Shown in pieces: positions 18,181 through 28,269 of a stretch of DNA of 64,000 nt (position 1 is its first letter; each line of letters starts with the position of its first letter). Origin of the DNA: Sulfitobacter sp043557345 (GTDB lineage Bacteria; Pseudomonadota; Alphaproteobacteria; Rhodobacterales; Rhodobacteraceae). The translations under genes were made by a program, and so were the position numbers. The notes under the pieces were generated by a model that had not been told where the DNA came from, ran no database searches, and worked only from the letters and a program-made list of their open reading frames with translations. Where the stretch lies: assembly GCF_043557345.1 (NCBI RefSeq), contig NZ_JBIFFV010000002.1, positions 372,001-436,000 on the forward strand, written 5' to 3'.

Positions 18181-18825
18181 ATGACCATCGTTATCACAGG
18201 CGCCAGCCGCGGCATCGGCGCGGCGCTGGCCCGCCAGTATAAAGGCGCGGGCGAAGAGGTGATCGGCACCGCACGCGGCGCAGGCGCGCAGGCCGTGCTG
18301 GACGTGACCGACCCGGCAAGCCACGCGGCTTTCGCGGCCAGCCTGCAAGACCGCCCGCTGGAGCTGCTGATCTGCAACGCGGGGGTCTATCTGGACAAAG
18401 GCGATGACTTGGACACCGGCTTTGGCCCTGACCTCTGGGCGCAGAGCTTTGCGACCAATGTGACCGGGGTGTTCCTCACCGTGCAGTCCCTTTTGCCAAA
18501 CCTGCGCGCGGCGCAGGGGGCGAAAATCGCGATCATCGCCTCACAGATGGGGTCGCAAACGCGGGCGCCGGGGGGCAGCTATATCTACCGCGCCTCCAAG
18601 GCGGCGGCGATCAATCTGGGGCGCAATCTGGCGGTTGATTTGAAGCCCGAGGGCATCGCGGTGGGCATTTACCACCCCGGCTGGGTGCGCACCGATATGG
18701 GCGGCGATCAAGGCGAGATCAGCGTCGCGGAGTCCGCACAGGGCCTCGTCGGACGGATCGCCGCGCTGGACCTTACCCTGACGGGTTGTTTCGAGACATG
18801 GGATGGCCGCGCGCATCCGTTCTAG
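18181..18825 (+). CDS. short-chain dehydrogenase/reductase
   Basis: The 214-residue protein is a classical SDR: cofactor loop TGASRGIGAAL (residues ~6-16), NAG motif (ICNAGVYLD), and the catalytic pair in YRASKAA (Tyr-x3-Lys). Length and the 'HPGWVRTDMGG' segment resemble the CsgA-type SDRs. The substrate is not predictable. It starts 26 bases after the DUF1178 gene, so the two may be co-transcribed. Confidence 0.9.
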   Translation: MTIVITGASRGIGAALARQYKGAGEEVIGTARGAGAQAVLDVTDPASHAAFAASLQDRPLELLICNAGVYLDKGDDLDTGFGPDLWAQSFATNVTGVFLTVQSLLPNLRAAQGAKIAIIASQMGSQTRAPGGSYIYRASKAAAINLGRNLAVDLKPEGIAVGIYHPGWVRTDMGGDQGEISVAESAQGLVGRIAALDLTLTGCFETWDGRAHPF

Positions 18826-18912
18826 GCGGCGCTACATAACGTCATGTTAAATAGGCTTGCCCTTGCCGTGCCGTGGGCTTAGACCGCGCTGGACTGTTGC
18901 GCGGGGGACAAT

Positions 18913-20151
18913 ATGCCTGTTCTGGTTATGAAATTCGGTGGGACTTCGGTTGCCACTTTGGACCGTATCCGCCGCGCGGCAAAGCGCGTCGGCGTCGAGG
19001 TGGCCAAGGGCTATGACGTGATCGTCATCGTATCCGCCATGTCGGGTGAGACGAACAAGCTGGTGGGCTTCGTCAATGAGACCTCGCCGCTTTATGATGC
19101 GCGCGAATATGACGCCATCGTGTCGAGCGGGGAGAATGTCACCGCTGGCCTGATGGCGCTTACTTTGCAGGAAATGGACGTGCCCGCGCGGTCTTGGCAG
19201 GGCTGGCAGGTGCCGGTGCGCACCACCGATGCCCATTCCGCCGCGCGGATCGAAGAGATCCCCACGGACAACATCACCGCCAAGTTCGGCGAAGGCATGA
19301 AGGTGGCCGTGGTCGCAGGTTTCCAAGGCATCAGCCCGCAAGGCCGGATCACCACGCTGGGCCGGGGCGGATCGGACACGACCGCCGTCGCCTTTGCCGC
19401 CGCTTTCGATGCGGAGCGCTGCGATATCTATACCGACGTCGATGGTGTCTACACCACCGACCCGCGGGTCGAATCCAAAGCACGCAAACTTGACAAGATC
19501 TCCTTTGAAGAGATGCTTGAACTGGCCTCTCTCGGGGCGAAGGTTTTGCAGACCCGTTCGGTTGAACTGGCGATGCGCTACAAGGTCAAACTGCGGGTGC
19601 TGAGCAGTTTCGAAGAACAATCTGACGATGCCGGGACGCTCGTCTGCGATGAGGAGGAAATCATGGAAAGCAATGTGGTGGCCGGGGTCGCGTTTTCCCG
19701 TGATGAGGCAAAGATGACCTTGGTGTCCGTGGCGGACCGCCCCGGCATCGCGGCGACGATCTTTACCGCGCTCAGCGAGGGCGGCGTGAATGTCGATATG
19801 ATCGTTCAGAACATTTCCGAAGAGGGGCGCACCGATATGACGTGGTCCTGCCCCGTCGATCAGGTGATCCGCGCTGAAAAGGCGATGGAAAAGGCCCATG
19901 ACGAAGGGATCATCAACTATCAGGAGTTGATCGCCGACAAGGCCGTGGCCAAAGTCTCAGTCGTGGGGATTGGCATGCGCAGCCACACCGGCGTGGCCGC
20001 CAAGATGTTCAAGGTGCTTTCGGACGAGGGGATCAACATCAAGGTGATCACCACCTCCGAGATCAAGATCAGCGTGTTGATCGACCGCAAGTATATGGAA
20101 TTGGCCGTGCAAGCGCTGCACGATGCTTTCGAGCTCGATAAAGCGGCCTAA
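18913..20151 (+). CDS. lysC: aspartate kinase
   Basis: Aspartate kinase phosphorylates aspartate, the first step to lysine, methionine and threonine. The 412-residue protein has the kinase signature VMKFGGTSVA at the N-terminus, the active-site loop GRGGSDTTAVA, and two C-terminal ACT domains (about residues 265-410) for feedback control by lysine and/or threonine. The downstream gene is ptsP, a common pairing in alphaproteobacteria, but a strong hairpin lies between them. Confidence 0.97.
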   Translation: MPVLVMKFGGTSVATLDRIRRAAKRVGVEVAKGYDVIVIVSAMSGETNKLVGFVNETSPLYDAREYDAIVSSGENVTAGLMALTLQEMDVPARSWQGWQVPVRTTDAHSAARIEEIPTDNITAKFGEGMKVAVVAGFQGISPQGRITTLGRGGSDTTAVAFAAAFDAERCDIYTDVDGVYTTDPRVESKARKLDKISFEEMLELASLGAKVLQTRSVELAMRYKVKLRVLSSFEEQSDDAGTLVCDEEEIMESNVVAGVAFSRDEAKMTLVSVADRPGIAATIFTALSEGGVNVDMIVQNISEEGRTDMTWSCPVDQVIRAEKAMEKAHDEGIINYQELIADKAVAKVSVVGIGMRSHTGVAAKMFKVLSDEGINIKVITTSEIKISVLIDRKYMELAVQALHDAFELDKAA

Positions 20152-20170
20152 GCGCCTGAGAAGAAATGGC

Positions 20171-20199
20171 TTTTACGCAAGGTGACCCCTTGCGTAAAA
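20171..20199 (+). terminator. hairpin after lysC, probable terminator
   Basis: A perfect 12-bp stem TTTTACGCAAGG / CCTTGCGTAAAA with loop TGACC starts 19 bases after the lysC stop. There is no separate T-run beyond the stem, so it may be a weak terminator or a transcript-stabilising structure. Confidence 0.6.
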
Positions 20200-20312
20200 C
20201 TGCAGCATCCCGCCGATATGCTGGCCGAGGATGTAGGGTATGGCGCGAATAGCATTTCTATCCTTGCGCGAGTGCGCTAAACCCTGCTCCAGAGGGACAG
20301 GGACCGGAGCAT

Positions 20313-22556
20313 ATGGCCGAACGGGTTGAAACAGAAAGCCGCAAGCTGCTGGGGCGGCTGCGTGATGCGATGGCCAGCGATGTGGCGGGCCAAGCGCGGC
20401 TGGACAAGATCACCCAGTTGATCGCCAATTCCATGGGCTGCGAAGTCTGCTCGATCTATCTGTTCCGCGACGAAGACACGCTTGAGCTTTGTGCCACCGA
20501 AGGCCTGAACGAAGCGGCGGTGCATGAAACGCGCATGAAACTGGGCGAAGGTCTGGTCGGTCGGGTCGCCAAGAGGCGCACGGTCATCAATACGCCCGAT
20601 GCGCCCCAAGCCGCCGGTTTCCGCTTCATGCCCGAGACGGGGGAGGAGATTTATTCCTCCTTCCTTGGGGTGCCGGTGCAACGTCTGGGGGAAACGCTGG
20701 GCGTCTTGGTGGTGCAGTCCAAAGTCGCGCGGGAGTTCTCCGCCGATGAGGTCTATGCGCTTGAGGTCGTGGCGATGGTGCTGGCCGAAATGGCCGAGCT
20801 TGGCGCCTTTGTCGGCGAGGGGGCTGCGATGTCGGCCCGGCATAGCCAGCCGGTGCTGCTGCGCGGCACCGTGGGGCAGGAGGGTGTGGCCGAGGGGCAC
20901 GTCTGGCTGCATGAGCCGCGGGTGGTGGTCTCAAACCCCATTGCCGATGACCCTGAACGCGAGACGGAGCGGCTGACCGAAGCGGTCGAGCAATTGCGGC
21001 TCAGCGTTGACCAATTGTTAAGCCTTACCGCCGACAAAGAGCAGCAGAAGGTGCTCGAAGCCTACCGCATGTTCGCCAATTCCAAAGGCTGGATGCGGCG
21101 CATGGTGGAGGATATCAAAAGCGGGCTGAGTGCCGAGGCCGCGGTCGAGAAAGAGCAATCCATGGCCCGCGCCCGTCTGGGGCAGGTCAATGATGCCTAC
21201 CTGCGGGAGCGGCTGTCGGATCTGGATGATCTGTCGAACCGCTTGCTGCGCAATCTGACGGGGCAGGGCAGCGATACCGGGGCCGAGATGCCGGTCGATC
21301 CGATCCTTGTCGCGCGCAACATCGGCCCGGCGGAGCTGCTCGATTACGGGCGGTCGCTGCGCGGCATCGTGCTGGAGGGCGGCTCGGTCGGGTCGCACGC
21401 CGCTGTCGTGGCGCGGGCACTGGCGATTCCGCTGATCGTCCATGCCAGCCGCGTGACCAATGACGCGCTGAACGGTGATCACATCATGGTCGACGGTGAG
21501 CAGGGCGTGGTGCATCTGCGCCCCGACGATACCGTGGCCACGGCCTTTCGCGACAAGATCGCGATGCAGGCAGCAGCGCAGGAACGCTATGCCTCGATCC
21601 GCGATAAACCGGCCGAGACGAAATGCGGGCGGATCATCAGCCTGCAGATGAACGCAGGTCTGATGGCCGATTTGCCCTCGCTCGAAGGCTCGGGGGCCGA
21701 AGGGGTTGGGCTCTTCCGCACCGAATTGCAGTTTCTGGTGCGCAACCAGATGCCCCGCCGAACCGAGCTTGCGGCGCTTTATGCCCGTGTGCTCGACGCC
21801 GCTCATGGCCGCCGCGTGGTGTTTCGCACGCTCGACATCGGGTCGGACAAGGTGTTGCCCTATATGAAGCCCCATGATGAGCCGAACCCGGCCTTGGGCT
21901 GGCGCGCGATCCGGGTGGGGCTGGACAAGCCCGGTGTCATGCGGATGCAGTTGCAGGCCCTGATCCGCGCCGCCGCGGGCCGCCCGCTGGCAGTGATGTT
22001 CCCTTTTATCGCCCAGTTCGAAGAGTTTCGCGCCGCCCGGGCCGAGGTCGACAAGGCGATGGAGCGCGAGCGCATTCTGGGCCATGTCCTGCCCGAAAAG
22101 CTGGAGGTCGGCGCCATGCTGGAGACCCCCAGCCTCGCCTTTGCGCCAAAGAAATTTTTCGAAGAGGTCGAGTTTCTGTCGATCGGGGGCAATGACCTGA
22201 AGCAGTTCTTTTTCGCCGCCGACCGTGAGAACGAGCGGGTGCGGCGGCGCTATGACACGCTGAACGTCTCTTTCCTGACCTTCCTTGAGGGCATCGTGGA
22301 CCGCTGCGCCGAAACCGATACCGCGCTGTCCTTCTGCGGGGAGGATGCGGGCCGCCCGGTCGAGGCGCTGTGTTTCGCGGCCATCGGGCTCAAGACCCTG
22401 TCGATGCGCCCGGCCTCCATCGGGCCGGTCAAAAGCCTGCTGCGGCGTTGCAACCTCGATGAGGTGCGCGCGGTGATCCACGCGGCGCGAGAGCGGGGCG
22501 AGATGTCGGTCAGGGGCGCGGTGATGGACTACGTCCGCCAGCAGCACCAGCACTAA
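20313..22556 (+). CDS. ptsP: phosphoenolpyruvate-protein phosphotransferase, nitrogen-type enzyme I
   Basis: EI-Ntr takes phosphate from PEP and passes it to NPr (HPr-like) to signal carbon and nitrogen status. The 747-residue protein has an N-terminal GAF domain (about 1-165), an HPr-binding helical part, the phospho-histidine domain (His362 in GSHAAVVARA), and a C-terminal PEP-binding TIM barrel with GVGLFRTELQFL and EDAGRP. The GAF domain separates it from sugar-type enzyme I. It converges with the epimerase gene, leaving 9 bases. Confidence 0.96.
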   Translation: MAERVETESRKLLGRLRDAMASDVAGQARLDKITQLIANSMGCEVCSIYLFRDEDTLELCATEGLNEAAVHETRMKLGEGLVGRVAKRRTVINTPDAPQAAGFRFMPETGEEIYSSFLGVPVQRLGETLGVLVVQSKVAREFSADEVYALEVVAMVLAEMAELGAFVGEGAAMSARHSQPVLLRGTVGQEGVAEGHVWLHEPRVVVSNPIADDPERETERLTEAVEQLRLSVDQLLSLTADKEQQKVLEAYRMFANSKGWMRRMVEDIKSGLSAEAAVEKEQSMARARLGQVNDAYLRERLSDLDDLSNRLLRNLTGQGSDTGAEMPVDPILVARNIGPAELLDYGRSLRGIVLEGGSVGSHAAVVARALAIPLIVHASRVTNDALNGDHIMVDGEQGVVHLRPDDTVATAFRDKIAMQAAAQERYASIRDKPAETKCGRIISLQMNAGLMADLPSLEGSGAEGVGLFRTELQFLVRNQMPRRTELAALYARVLDAAHGRRVVFRTLDIGSDKVLPYMKPHDEPNPALGWRAIRVGLDKPGVMRMQLQALIRAAAGRPLAVMFPFIAQFEEFRAARAEVDKAMERERILGHVLPEKLEVGAMLETPSLAFAPKKFFEEVEFLSIGGNDLKQFFFAADRENERVRRRYDTLNVSFLTFLEGIVDRCAETDTALSFCGEDAGRPVEALCFAAIGLKTLSMRPASIGPVKSLLRRCNLDEVRAVIHAARERGEMSVRGAVMDYVRQQHQH

Positions 22557-22565
22557 GCGCTGCGG

Positions 22566-23588
22566 CTATCTGCCGTGATAGTCCCGAAACCAAGCCACGA
22601 AACGCGCGATGCCGTCGTGAATGTCGGTCTGCGGGCGGTAGCCGGTGAGCCGATGTAGCAGGGTCGCGTCGGCCCATGTGGCGGGGGCATCACCCATCTG
22701 CATGCCCATGTAATTGCGGATTGCCCGTTTGCCGAGCGCGGCTTCGATCGCCTCGACGAAATCCAGCAGGCGCACCTTTTCGGAGTTGCCGATGTTCACC
22801 ACGCGGTAGGGGGCCGCGGGAGAGAGCGAATCCCAGGCCGGCGGCGGTGGCGCCGTGCCCGGTTGCGGCGGGACGCAATCCATCAGCAGCCGGATGGCGC
22901 GCACCAGATCGTCGACACAGGTGAAATCGCGGTACATCTCGCCGTGGTTGTAGATGTCGATCGGGCGGCCATCGAGGATCGCTTCGACAAATTTGCTCAA
23001 GGCGAGGTCGGGCCGCCCCCAAGGCCCGTAGACGGTGAAAAACCGAAACATCGTGGTCGGCAGACCCCAAAGGTGGGCATAGGCATGGGCCATCCCCTCA
23101 TTCGCCTTTTTCGTGGCGGCGTAGATCGACAGGGGCCGGTCGGTGGCCCCGGTCTCGGCGAAAGGCATATCGGTATTGGCCCCGTAGATCGACGAGGAGG
23201 AGGCCATAAGGAGGTGTTTCACCTCCAACCGACGCGCGGCCTCCATCACGTTGAAGGTGCCGGTGATATTCGCCTCCAGAAAGGCGCGGGGGTGGTCGAT
23301 GCTATGACGCACACCCGCCTGAGCGGCAAGGTGCACGATCATGTCGGGGGCAAAGTCATCGACCAGCGCGTCGAAGGTCTCGCGGTCTTCCAACAGGGCT
23401 TCTTTGGTAGTGAAATGTTCATGCTGCAGCAGCATCGCGTGGCGGCGTTGTTTCAGGGCGACATCGTAGTAATCGGTCATCCCGTCATAGCCCTGCACCC
23501 GCGCGCCTTCGGCCAGCAGCAGCCGGGCAAGGTGGAAGCCGATGAAACCGCCCGTGCCGGTGACAAGTATCCTTTGCGTGCTGTCCAT
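22566..23588 (-). CDS. NAD-dependent nucleotide-sugar epimerase (UDP-glucuronate 4-epimerase-like)
   Basis: The 340-residue extended SDR interconverts nucleotide sugars for surface polysaccharides. The NAD loop VTGTGGFIGFHLA is at residues ~9-21, and the catalytic Tyr-x3-Lys is in IYAATKKANE. The pattern YGPWGRPDLALSKF is typical of UDP-glucuronate 4-epimerases. I chose ATG 23588, preceded by GAGGATGCC, rather than a frame 61 codons longer. No other polysaccharide gene is adjacent. Confidence 0.9.
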   Translation of the reverse strand: MDSTQRILVTGTGGFIGFHLARLLLAEGARVQGYDGMTDYYDVALKQRRHAMLLQHEHFTTKEALLEDRETFDALVDDFAPDMIVHLAAQAGVRHSIDHPRAFLEANITGTFNVMEAARRLEVKHLLMASSSSIYGANTDMPFAETGATDRPLSIYAATKKANEGMAHAYAHLWGLPTTMFRFFTVYGPWGRPDLALSKFVEAILDGRPIDIYNHGEMYRDFTCVDDLVRAIRLLMDCVPPQPGTAPPPPAWDSLSPAAPYRVVNIGNSEKVRLLDFVEAIEAALGKRAIRNYMGMQMGDAPATWADATLLHRLTGYRPQTDIHDGIARFVAWFRDYHGR

Positions 23589-23785
23589 TCTGGCATCCTC
23601 GCTTGGCGCGGCCTCAGTTGCCTTTCCCATCGTCCTGGTGAAGGTTGGGCCGTGAATGCTAAAAATTTGGTTAAATTTGGGCCGGAACCTGCAAAGCATT
23701 GTCAGGCGGGCCAAAATCAAGTCCCGGCAGGACGAAACCCTTCGCGGGCAGGGCGCGTGAAGGACCATCACAGGGAAGGCGGCCC

Positions 23786-25414
23786 ATGCCCAAGAACGTT
23801 CTTTTCATCATGTGCGACCAACTTCGCTGGGATTACCTCTCCTGCACCGGCCATCCGCATCTGCACACGCCGCATATCGATGCGCTGGCCGCGCGCGGCG
23901 TGCTTTTCGACCGCGCCTATGTGCAATCTCCGATCTGCGGCCCCTCGCGCATGTCCTTCTACACGGGCCGCTATGTCAGCTCGCATGGGTCGACTTGGAA
24001 TGGCATCCCGCTGAAGGTGGGGGAGATGACGCTGGGCGACCATCTGCGCCCCTTGGGCGTGCGCACGGCGCTCTGCGGCAAGACCCATATGGCCGCCGAT
24101 ATCGAAGGGCTGCGCCGTCTTGGCCTAGCGCCCGACAGCGAGATTGGCGTGCTGATCTCGGAATGCGGGTTCGAGCCCTATGAGCGGGACGACGGGCTGC
24201 ACCCTGACGGCGGACCCTACGCCCGCAACCCCGCCTATGACGCGCATATGAAGGACCGCGGGTGGCAGGATGAGAACCCTTGGCATTCCGTCGCCAACAG
24301 CGCCGAGGACGCAGAGGGCAATATCCTGAGCGGCTGGTTTTTGGACCATGCCGACAAACCGGCCCGCGCGGCGGATGAGGAGAGCGAGACGCCCTATATC
24401 ACGGGCCGCGCGATGGATTTCATCCGCGAGGCCGGGGATCAGCCCTGGTGCCTGCATCTGAGCTATATCAAGCCGCATTGGCCCTATATCGTTCCCGCGC
24501 CCTACCATGATCTTTATGGGTCTGAGAGCCATCTTGACCCGGTGCGCAGCGCGGCGGAAAAGCGCGATCCGCATCCCGTCTATGGCGCATTCATGCAAGA
24601 GCGCGTCTCAAAAGCCTTTGCCGATGACGCGACCCGAGGCCGGGTTCTGACCGCCTACATGGGGTTGATCAAACAGCTCGACGACCAGATCGGCCGGCTG
24701 ATGGCTTTCCTGACCGAAGAGGGGGTCGCGGATGACACGATGATCGTCTTCACCTCGGATCACGGCGATTACCTTGGCGATCACTGGATGGGCGAAAAAG
24801 AGCTTTTTCACGACCCCTCCGCCCGCATCCCGATGATCGTTGTCGACCCCCGCCCCGAGGCCGATGCGACGCGCGGGGCAAAACCCACAGCACTGGTGGA
24901 GGCGATCGACGTGGTGCCCACCATCCTCGACTATTTCGGCGGCGCTGCCGTGCCGCATATCATCGAAGGCCGATCCCTCTTGCCGCTGCTGCATGGCAAG
25001 GCCGAGCGGCTGCGCGATTTCGTGGTCTCGGAATACGACTACGCGCAGCGCGACGTGCGCAAACGCTTGGGGGTCGAGGTGAGGGACGCCAAGTTGACGA
25101 TGCTCTTCGACGGGCGGTGGAAATATGTCTTTGCCGAAGGGTTTCGCCCGATGCTTTTCGACCTTGAAAGCGACCCCGATGAGTTGGTCGATCTGGGGGC
25201 CGACCCCGCCCGTGCGCCTGAGCGCGCCCGGCTCGAGCAACTGCTGTTCCGCTGGACGCGCCGCACCGCTCAACGGACCACCATCTCCGACGCCAAGATC
25301 GCGGCAAGCGATGCCACGATGGGGGAGGCGACGGCGGGTATTCTGATCGGCTACCGCAATGAGGATGAGTTGCGCGCGGTTTTGGCGGCGGCGGGGAAAA
25401 GCGGCGAGGTGTGA
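23786..25414 (+). CDS. sulfatase-family hydrolase
   Basis: The 542-residue alkaline-phosphatase-superfamily enzyme carries metal-binding Asp11 (LFIMCDQLRWD) and the sulfatase signature CGPSR with Cys51, the residue converted to formylglycine. FTSDHGDYLGDHWMGEK later in the sequence supplies the other metal ligands. It may be a sulfatase or a phosphonate monoester hydrolase; sequence alone does not decide. Start ATG 23786 (MPKNVLF) is preceded by a weak GGAAGG. No formylglycine-generating enzyme is in the window. There is no signal peptide, so it acts in the cytoplasm. Confidence 0.88.
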   Translation: MPKNVLFIMCDQLRWDYLSCTGHPHLHTPHIDALAARGVLFDRAYVQSPICGPSRMSFYTGRYVSSHGSTWNGIPLKVGEMTLGDHLRPLGVRTALCGKTHMAADIEGLRRLGLAPDSEIGVLISECGFEPYERDDGLHPDGGPYARNPAYDAHMKDRGWQDENPWHSVANSAEDAEGNILSGWFLDHADKPARAADEESETPYITGRAMDFIREAGDQPWCLHLSYIKPHWPYIVPAPYHDLYGSESHLDPVRSAAEKRDPHPVYGAFMQERVSKAFADDATRGRVLTAYMGLIKQLDDQIGRLMAFLTEEGVADDTMIVFTSDHGDYLGDHWMGEKELFHDPSARIPMIVVDPRPEADATRGAKPTALVEAIDVVPTILDYFGGAAVPHIIEGRSLLPLLHGKAERLRDFVVSEYDYAQRDVRKRLGVEVRDAKLTMLFDGRWKYVFAEGFRPMLFDLESDPDELVDLGADPARAPERARLEQLLFRWTRRTAQRTTISDAKIAASDATMGEATAGILIGYRNEDELRAVLAAAGKSGEV

Positions 25415-25463
25415 GACATGGCCGCGCCAGCGCCGCCATGTCTGCGCTCGAGTGCCTAAAACA

Positions 25464-27152
25464 TCAGCCTGCGACGCCCCGCTGAAACGTGATCTGACCG
25501 TCCATGATCGCCGCAATCGCCTTCACATCGGTGACCGCCTCTGCAGGGCATTGGGTCAGGTCGTGGGTTAGCACCGCGATGTCAGCGTCCATGCCCTCTG
25601 CCAGCCGCCCGCGGCTGCCTTCCGCGAACTCTGCCCAGGCATTGTCGCGGGTATAGCTGGCGAGGGTGTCTTGCAGGCTCTGCGTTTGATCCGGCCACGC
25701 CTTGCCAAGGTCCAGCGGCGCAATGGCGGCTTTGATCGTGGCCATCACATCGACCGGGATCACGGGCCAGTCGGTTGAGAAAATGACCTTGGCCCCCGTC
25801 TCCCGAAGGGTTTGCCATGCATAGGCGCCTTTGATCTGCTGGGGGTGGATGTAGTTGCCCACGCCGGTAGGCGGAAAGATATGGCCGCGGGGGGCGTGCC
25901 CGGGTTGGAGGGAGGCCACGATGCCCAAGGCGGCAAGCCGGGGAATGTCGTCGGGATGGATCACTTCGATATGCTCGATCCGGTGGCGGCTGTCGCGTGT
26001 GCCATTTGCCTTTTGGGCGGCCTCGAAAGCGTCGATGGTGCGGCGCACGGCGGCATCGCCGATGGCATGGACAGCGATCTGAAACCCCAGCCGATCCGCT
26101 TCGACACAGGCCGCGACGAAATGCTCTTGGGTGAAAACCTCATCGCCGCAATTGCCGTCTTTGCCCATTTCGCCCGGATAGGGCTGAAGCATCAGCGCGG
26201 TGCCGCTTTCGATCACCCCGTCGATGAACATTTTGACGTGGCTACAGCGGACCTTATCGCCTTGAAAATCGGCGCGCAGGGCAGGGGCTTCGCGGGCCAG
26301 CCGCGCAACGGGGTCCGTGCCTTTGAGGTGAAAGGGGACAAGACAGCGGCAGAGCAGGCGGCCCTCGGCCTCCAACTCGGACAGGAGTTCGAGTTGATAG
26401 CGGTTGCCGTCCATCAGATGCAGACCGGTGATGCCCTGCGCCGCGCAATGGGCCAGCCCGCGTGCGATGACATCCTTATCCATCTCACGTTCTGCCGGTG
26501 TGGCGGGCGGCTCGGGGTCGCGCCCGGCGGTGAGGCCCAGCATATCGCGGCCGCCATATCGGGTGAGCGACAGGATCGGACTATAGGCGCCGGGCTCAAG
26601 CAATTCGCCGCTGGCAAGCCCGTCATCCCCCATCACGATCTCGGAGCCCGCATCGACCGTGCCACCTTGCAGCAGCCCTGCCGCCTTCAATGCTGCGGTA
26701 TTGGCCCAGACGGTGTGATGGTCCGGGGCGAACATCGCCAGCGGGCGGTCGGACAGGATGGCGTCAAGGTCATGGCGGGTGAGGGTCTTGCCGGTGCCCA
26801 GAATGCCGTAATCCGCCATGACGCAGAACAGCATCTTATCCTCGGGGTTGGCCTCGGCATAGGGCAGGATGGCTTGGCGCATGTCCTCCAGCCCGGTGAT
26901 GCCGTAGAGGCTGAGATATTCCAGTTCGACCGATCCGCCAAAAAGATGCACATGGCTGTCGATGAACCCGGGCAGCACCGTGCCGCCCTGCGCGTCGATC
27001 ACCTTGGTCGTTGGGCCGATCAGCGCCATGATCTGAGCGTCGGATCCGACCGCCGCAATCTTGTTGCCGGTGATGGCCAGAGCGCTGGCATGAGGCTGGT
27101 CCGGATCGAAGGTGACCAACGCGCCGTTATGGATGACGATATCTGCCGACAT
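25464..27152 (-). CDS. amidohydrolase family protein (YtcJ-like)
   Basis: The 562-residue metal-dependent hydrolase opens with the metal-binding IDSHVHLFGGS (His-x-His) and has the YtcJ-type layout with late histidines in HAIGDAA and HRIEHIEVI and the catalytic Asp in FSTDWPV. The substrate is unknown. It lies 77 bases downstream of potD on the same strand, so it may act on a compound imported by the pot-type transporter. No signal peptide is present. Confidence 0.88.
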   Translation of the reverse strand: MSADIVIHNGALVTFDPDQPHASALAITGNKIAAVGSDAQIMALIGPTTKVIDAQGGTVLPGFIDSHVHLFGGSVELEYLSLYGITGLEDMRQAILPYAEANPEDKMLFCVMADYGILGTGKTLTRHDLDAILSDRPLAMFAPDHHTVWANTAALKAAGLLQGGTVDAGSEIVMGDDGLASGELLEPGAYSPILSLTRYGGRDMLGLTAGRDPEPPATPAEREMDKDVIARGLAHCAAQGITGLHLMDGNRYQLELLSELEAEGRLLCRCLVPFHLKGTDPVARLAREAPALRADFQGDKVRCSHVKMFIDGVIESGTALMLQPYPGEMGKDGNCGDEVFTQEHFVAACVEADRLGFQIAVHAIGDAAVRRTIDAFEAAQKANGTRDSRHRIEHIEVIHPDDIPRLAALGIVASLQPGHAPRGHIFPPTGVGNYIHPQQIKGAYAWQTLRETGAKVIFSTDWPVIPVDVMATIKAAIAPLDLGKAWPDQTQSLQDTLASYTRDNAWAEFAEGSRGRLAEGMDADIAVLTHDLTQCPAEAVTDVKAIAAIMDGQITFQRGVAG

Positions 27153-27229
27153 GGGCTTGAAGTCCTTATTGCGATGCGCGCCCCGACCAAGGGCCGGGGC
27201 GCAATGTGTGTATCGAGCCGGGGTTGGCG

Positions 27230-28249
27230 TTACTTCTGAAGGTCGGTCCAGATCGCGGTGTAGAGCTTTTGCGCCTCGGGCGGGCAGACCTTGGCGACAT
27301 AGGCGGCCCCCTTCAGGTCTTCTGGCACCACCACTTCCGGGGCAGACTTCATGTCTTCTGGCATGAACGCCTCGGAGCCCTTGATGCCATTGGCATAGCG
27401 GGCGAACTCGGACAGCATTGCAGCATTTTCCGGGTCCATGATGAAGTTGAGGAAGGTCTTGGCCTCTTCCACATTCTGAGCGTCGGACAGGATTGCGGCA
27501 TTGTCCATCCAGACCGGATAGCCCTCTTGCGGGTAGCCGAAGGCGATGTCCGGGTTCTGGTTGCGCGCACGGAAGGAGGCGCCGTTCCAGTTCACCCCGG
27601 CGGCGAGGTCACCCTTGGCGTATTTCTCGATATTGCCATAGTCCATCGACAGCCAATTGGGCTTGGCCTCGCGCAGGATGTCGCGGACTTTCTTCAGCAT
27701 TTCCTTGTCGGCGGTGCACTGCTCCCCGCCCGCAAAGTGGATCGCCATGCCCATCACGTCATTCATCTCGGGCACCACGTTGATCTTGCCCTTCAACTCT
27801 TCTGGCGGGTCAAAGATCACGGCGGCGGTGTTGATGTCGCCGTCATAGACCGCGGTGTTCACCGTCACGCCGACGGTCCCCCATTGCCACGGCACGGTGT
27901 AATTGCGGCCCGGATCGAATTCCACATCGACCCATTGCGGGTCCATATTCTTGAAGTTCTCCATCTCGTTGGGCTTGCTTTCCATCAAAAGCCCTTCGCC
28001 CACGAAGATTGGCACATAGGTGCCCGAGGGCACGACGATATCAAAGCCGTGACCGCCCGCTTTGATCTTGGCCAGCGCCGTATCGTTGCTGTCGTAGTCG
28101 GTGATTGTGACCTTGATGCCGGTCTCTTTCTCGAACTTCTCGATCATCTCGGGGCTGGTGTAATTGCCCCAGTTGTAGATGTTCAGCTCGCCCTCGGCCA
28201 TGGCTGGCCCGGCGAGGATGAGGGTAAGCGCCGTCAGTGTCTTTTTCAT
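27230..28249 (-). CDS. potD: polyamine-type ABC transporter periplasmic binding protein
   Basis: The 339-residue protein has a signal peptide (residues 1-19, MKKTLTALTLILAGPAMAE) followed by the PotD-family opening LNIYNWGNYTSPEMIEKFE and the late CPPEAQKLYTAIW. PotD/PotF proteins bind putrescine or spermidine; relatives bind other organic cations, so the ligand is inferred. It is the fourth gene of a minus-strand operon potA-potB-potC-potD. Confidence 0.93.
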   Translation of the reverse strand: MKKTLTALTLILAGPAMAEGELNIYNWGNYTSPEMIEKFEKETGIKVTITDYDSNDTALAKIKAGGHGFDIVVPSGTYVPIFVGEGLLMESKPNEMENFKNMDPQWVDVEFDPGRNYTVPWQWGTVGVTVNTAVYDGDINTAAVIFDPPEELKGKINVVPEMNDVMGMAIHFAGGEQCTADKEMLKKVRDILREAKPNWLSMDYGNIEKYAKGDLAAGVNWNGASFRARNQNPDIAFGYPQEGYPVWMDNAAILSDAQNVEEAKTFLNFIMDPENAAMLSEFARYANGIKGSEAFMPEDMKSAPEVVVPEDLKGAAYVAKVCPPEAQKLYTAIWTDLQK

Positions 28250-28269
28250 TTTAAGCTCCCGTTGGTTGA

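Noticed and set aside
25812..27239. 475-codon plus-strand ORF opposite the amidohydrolase
   Set aside because: Antisense shadow of a well-conserved enzyme, with no ribosome-binding site.
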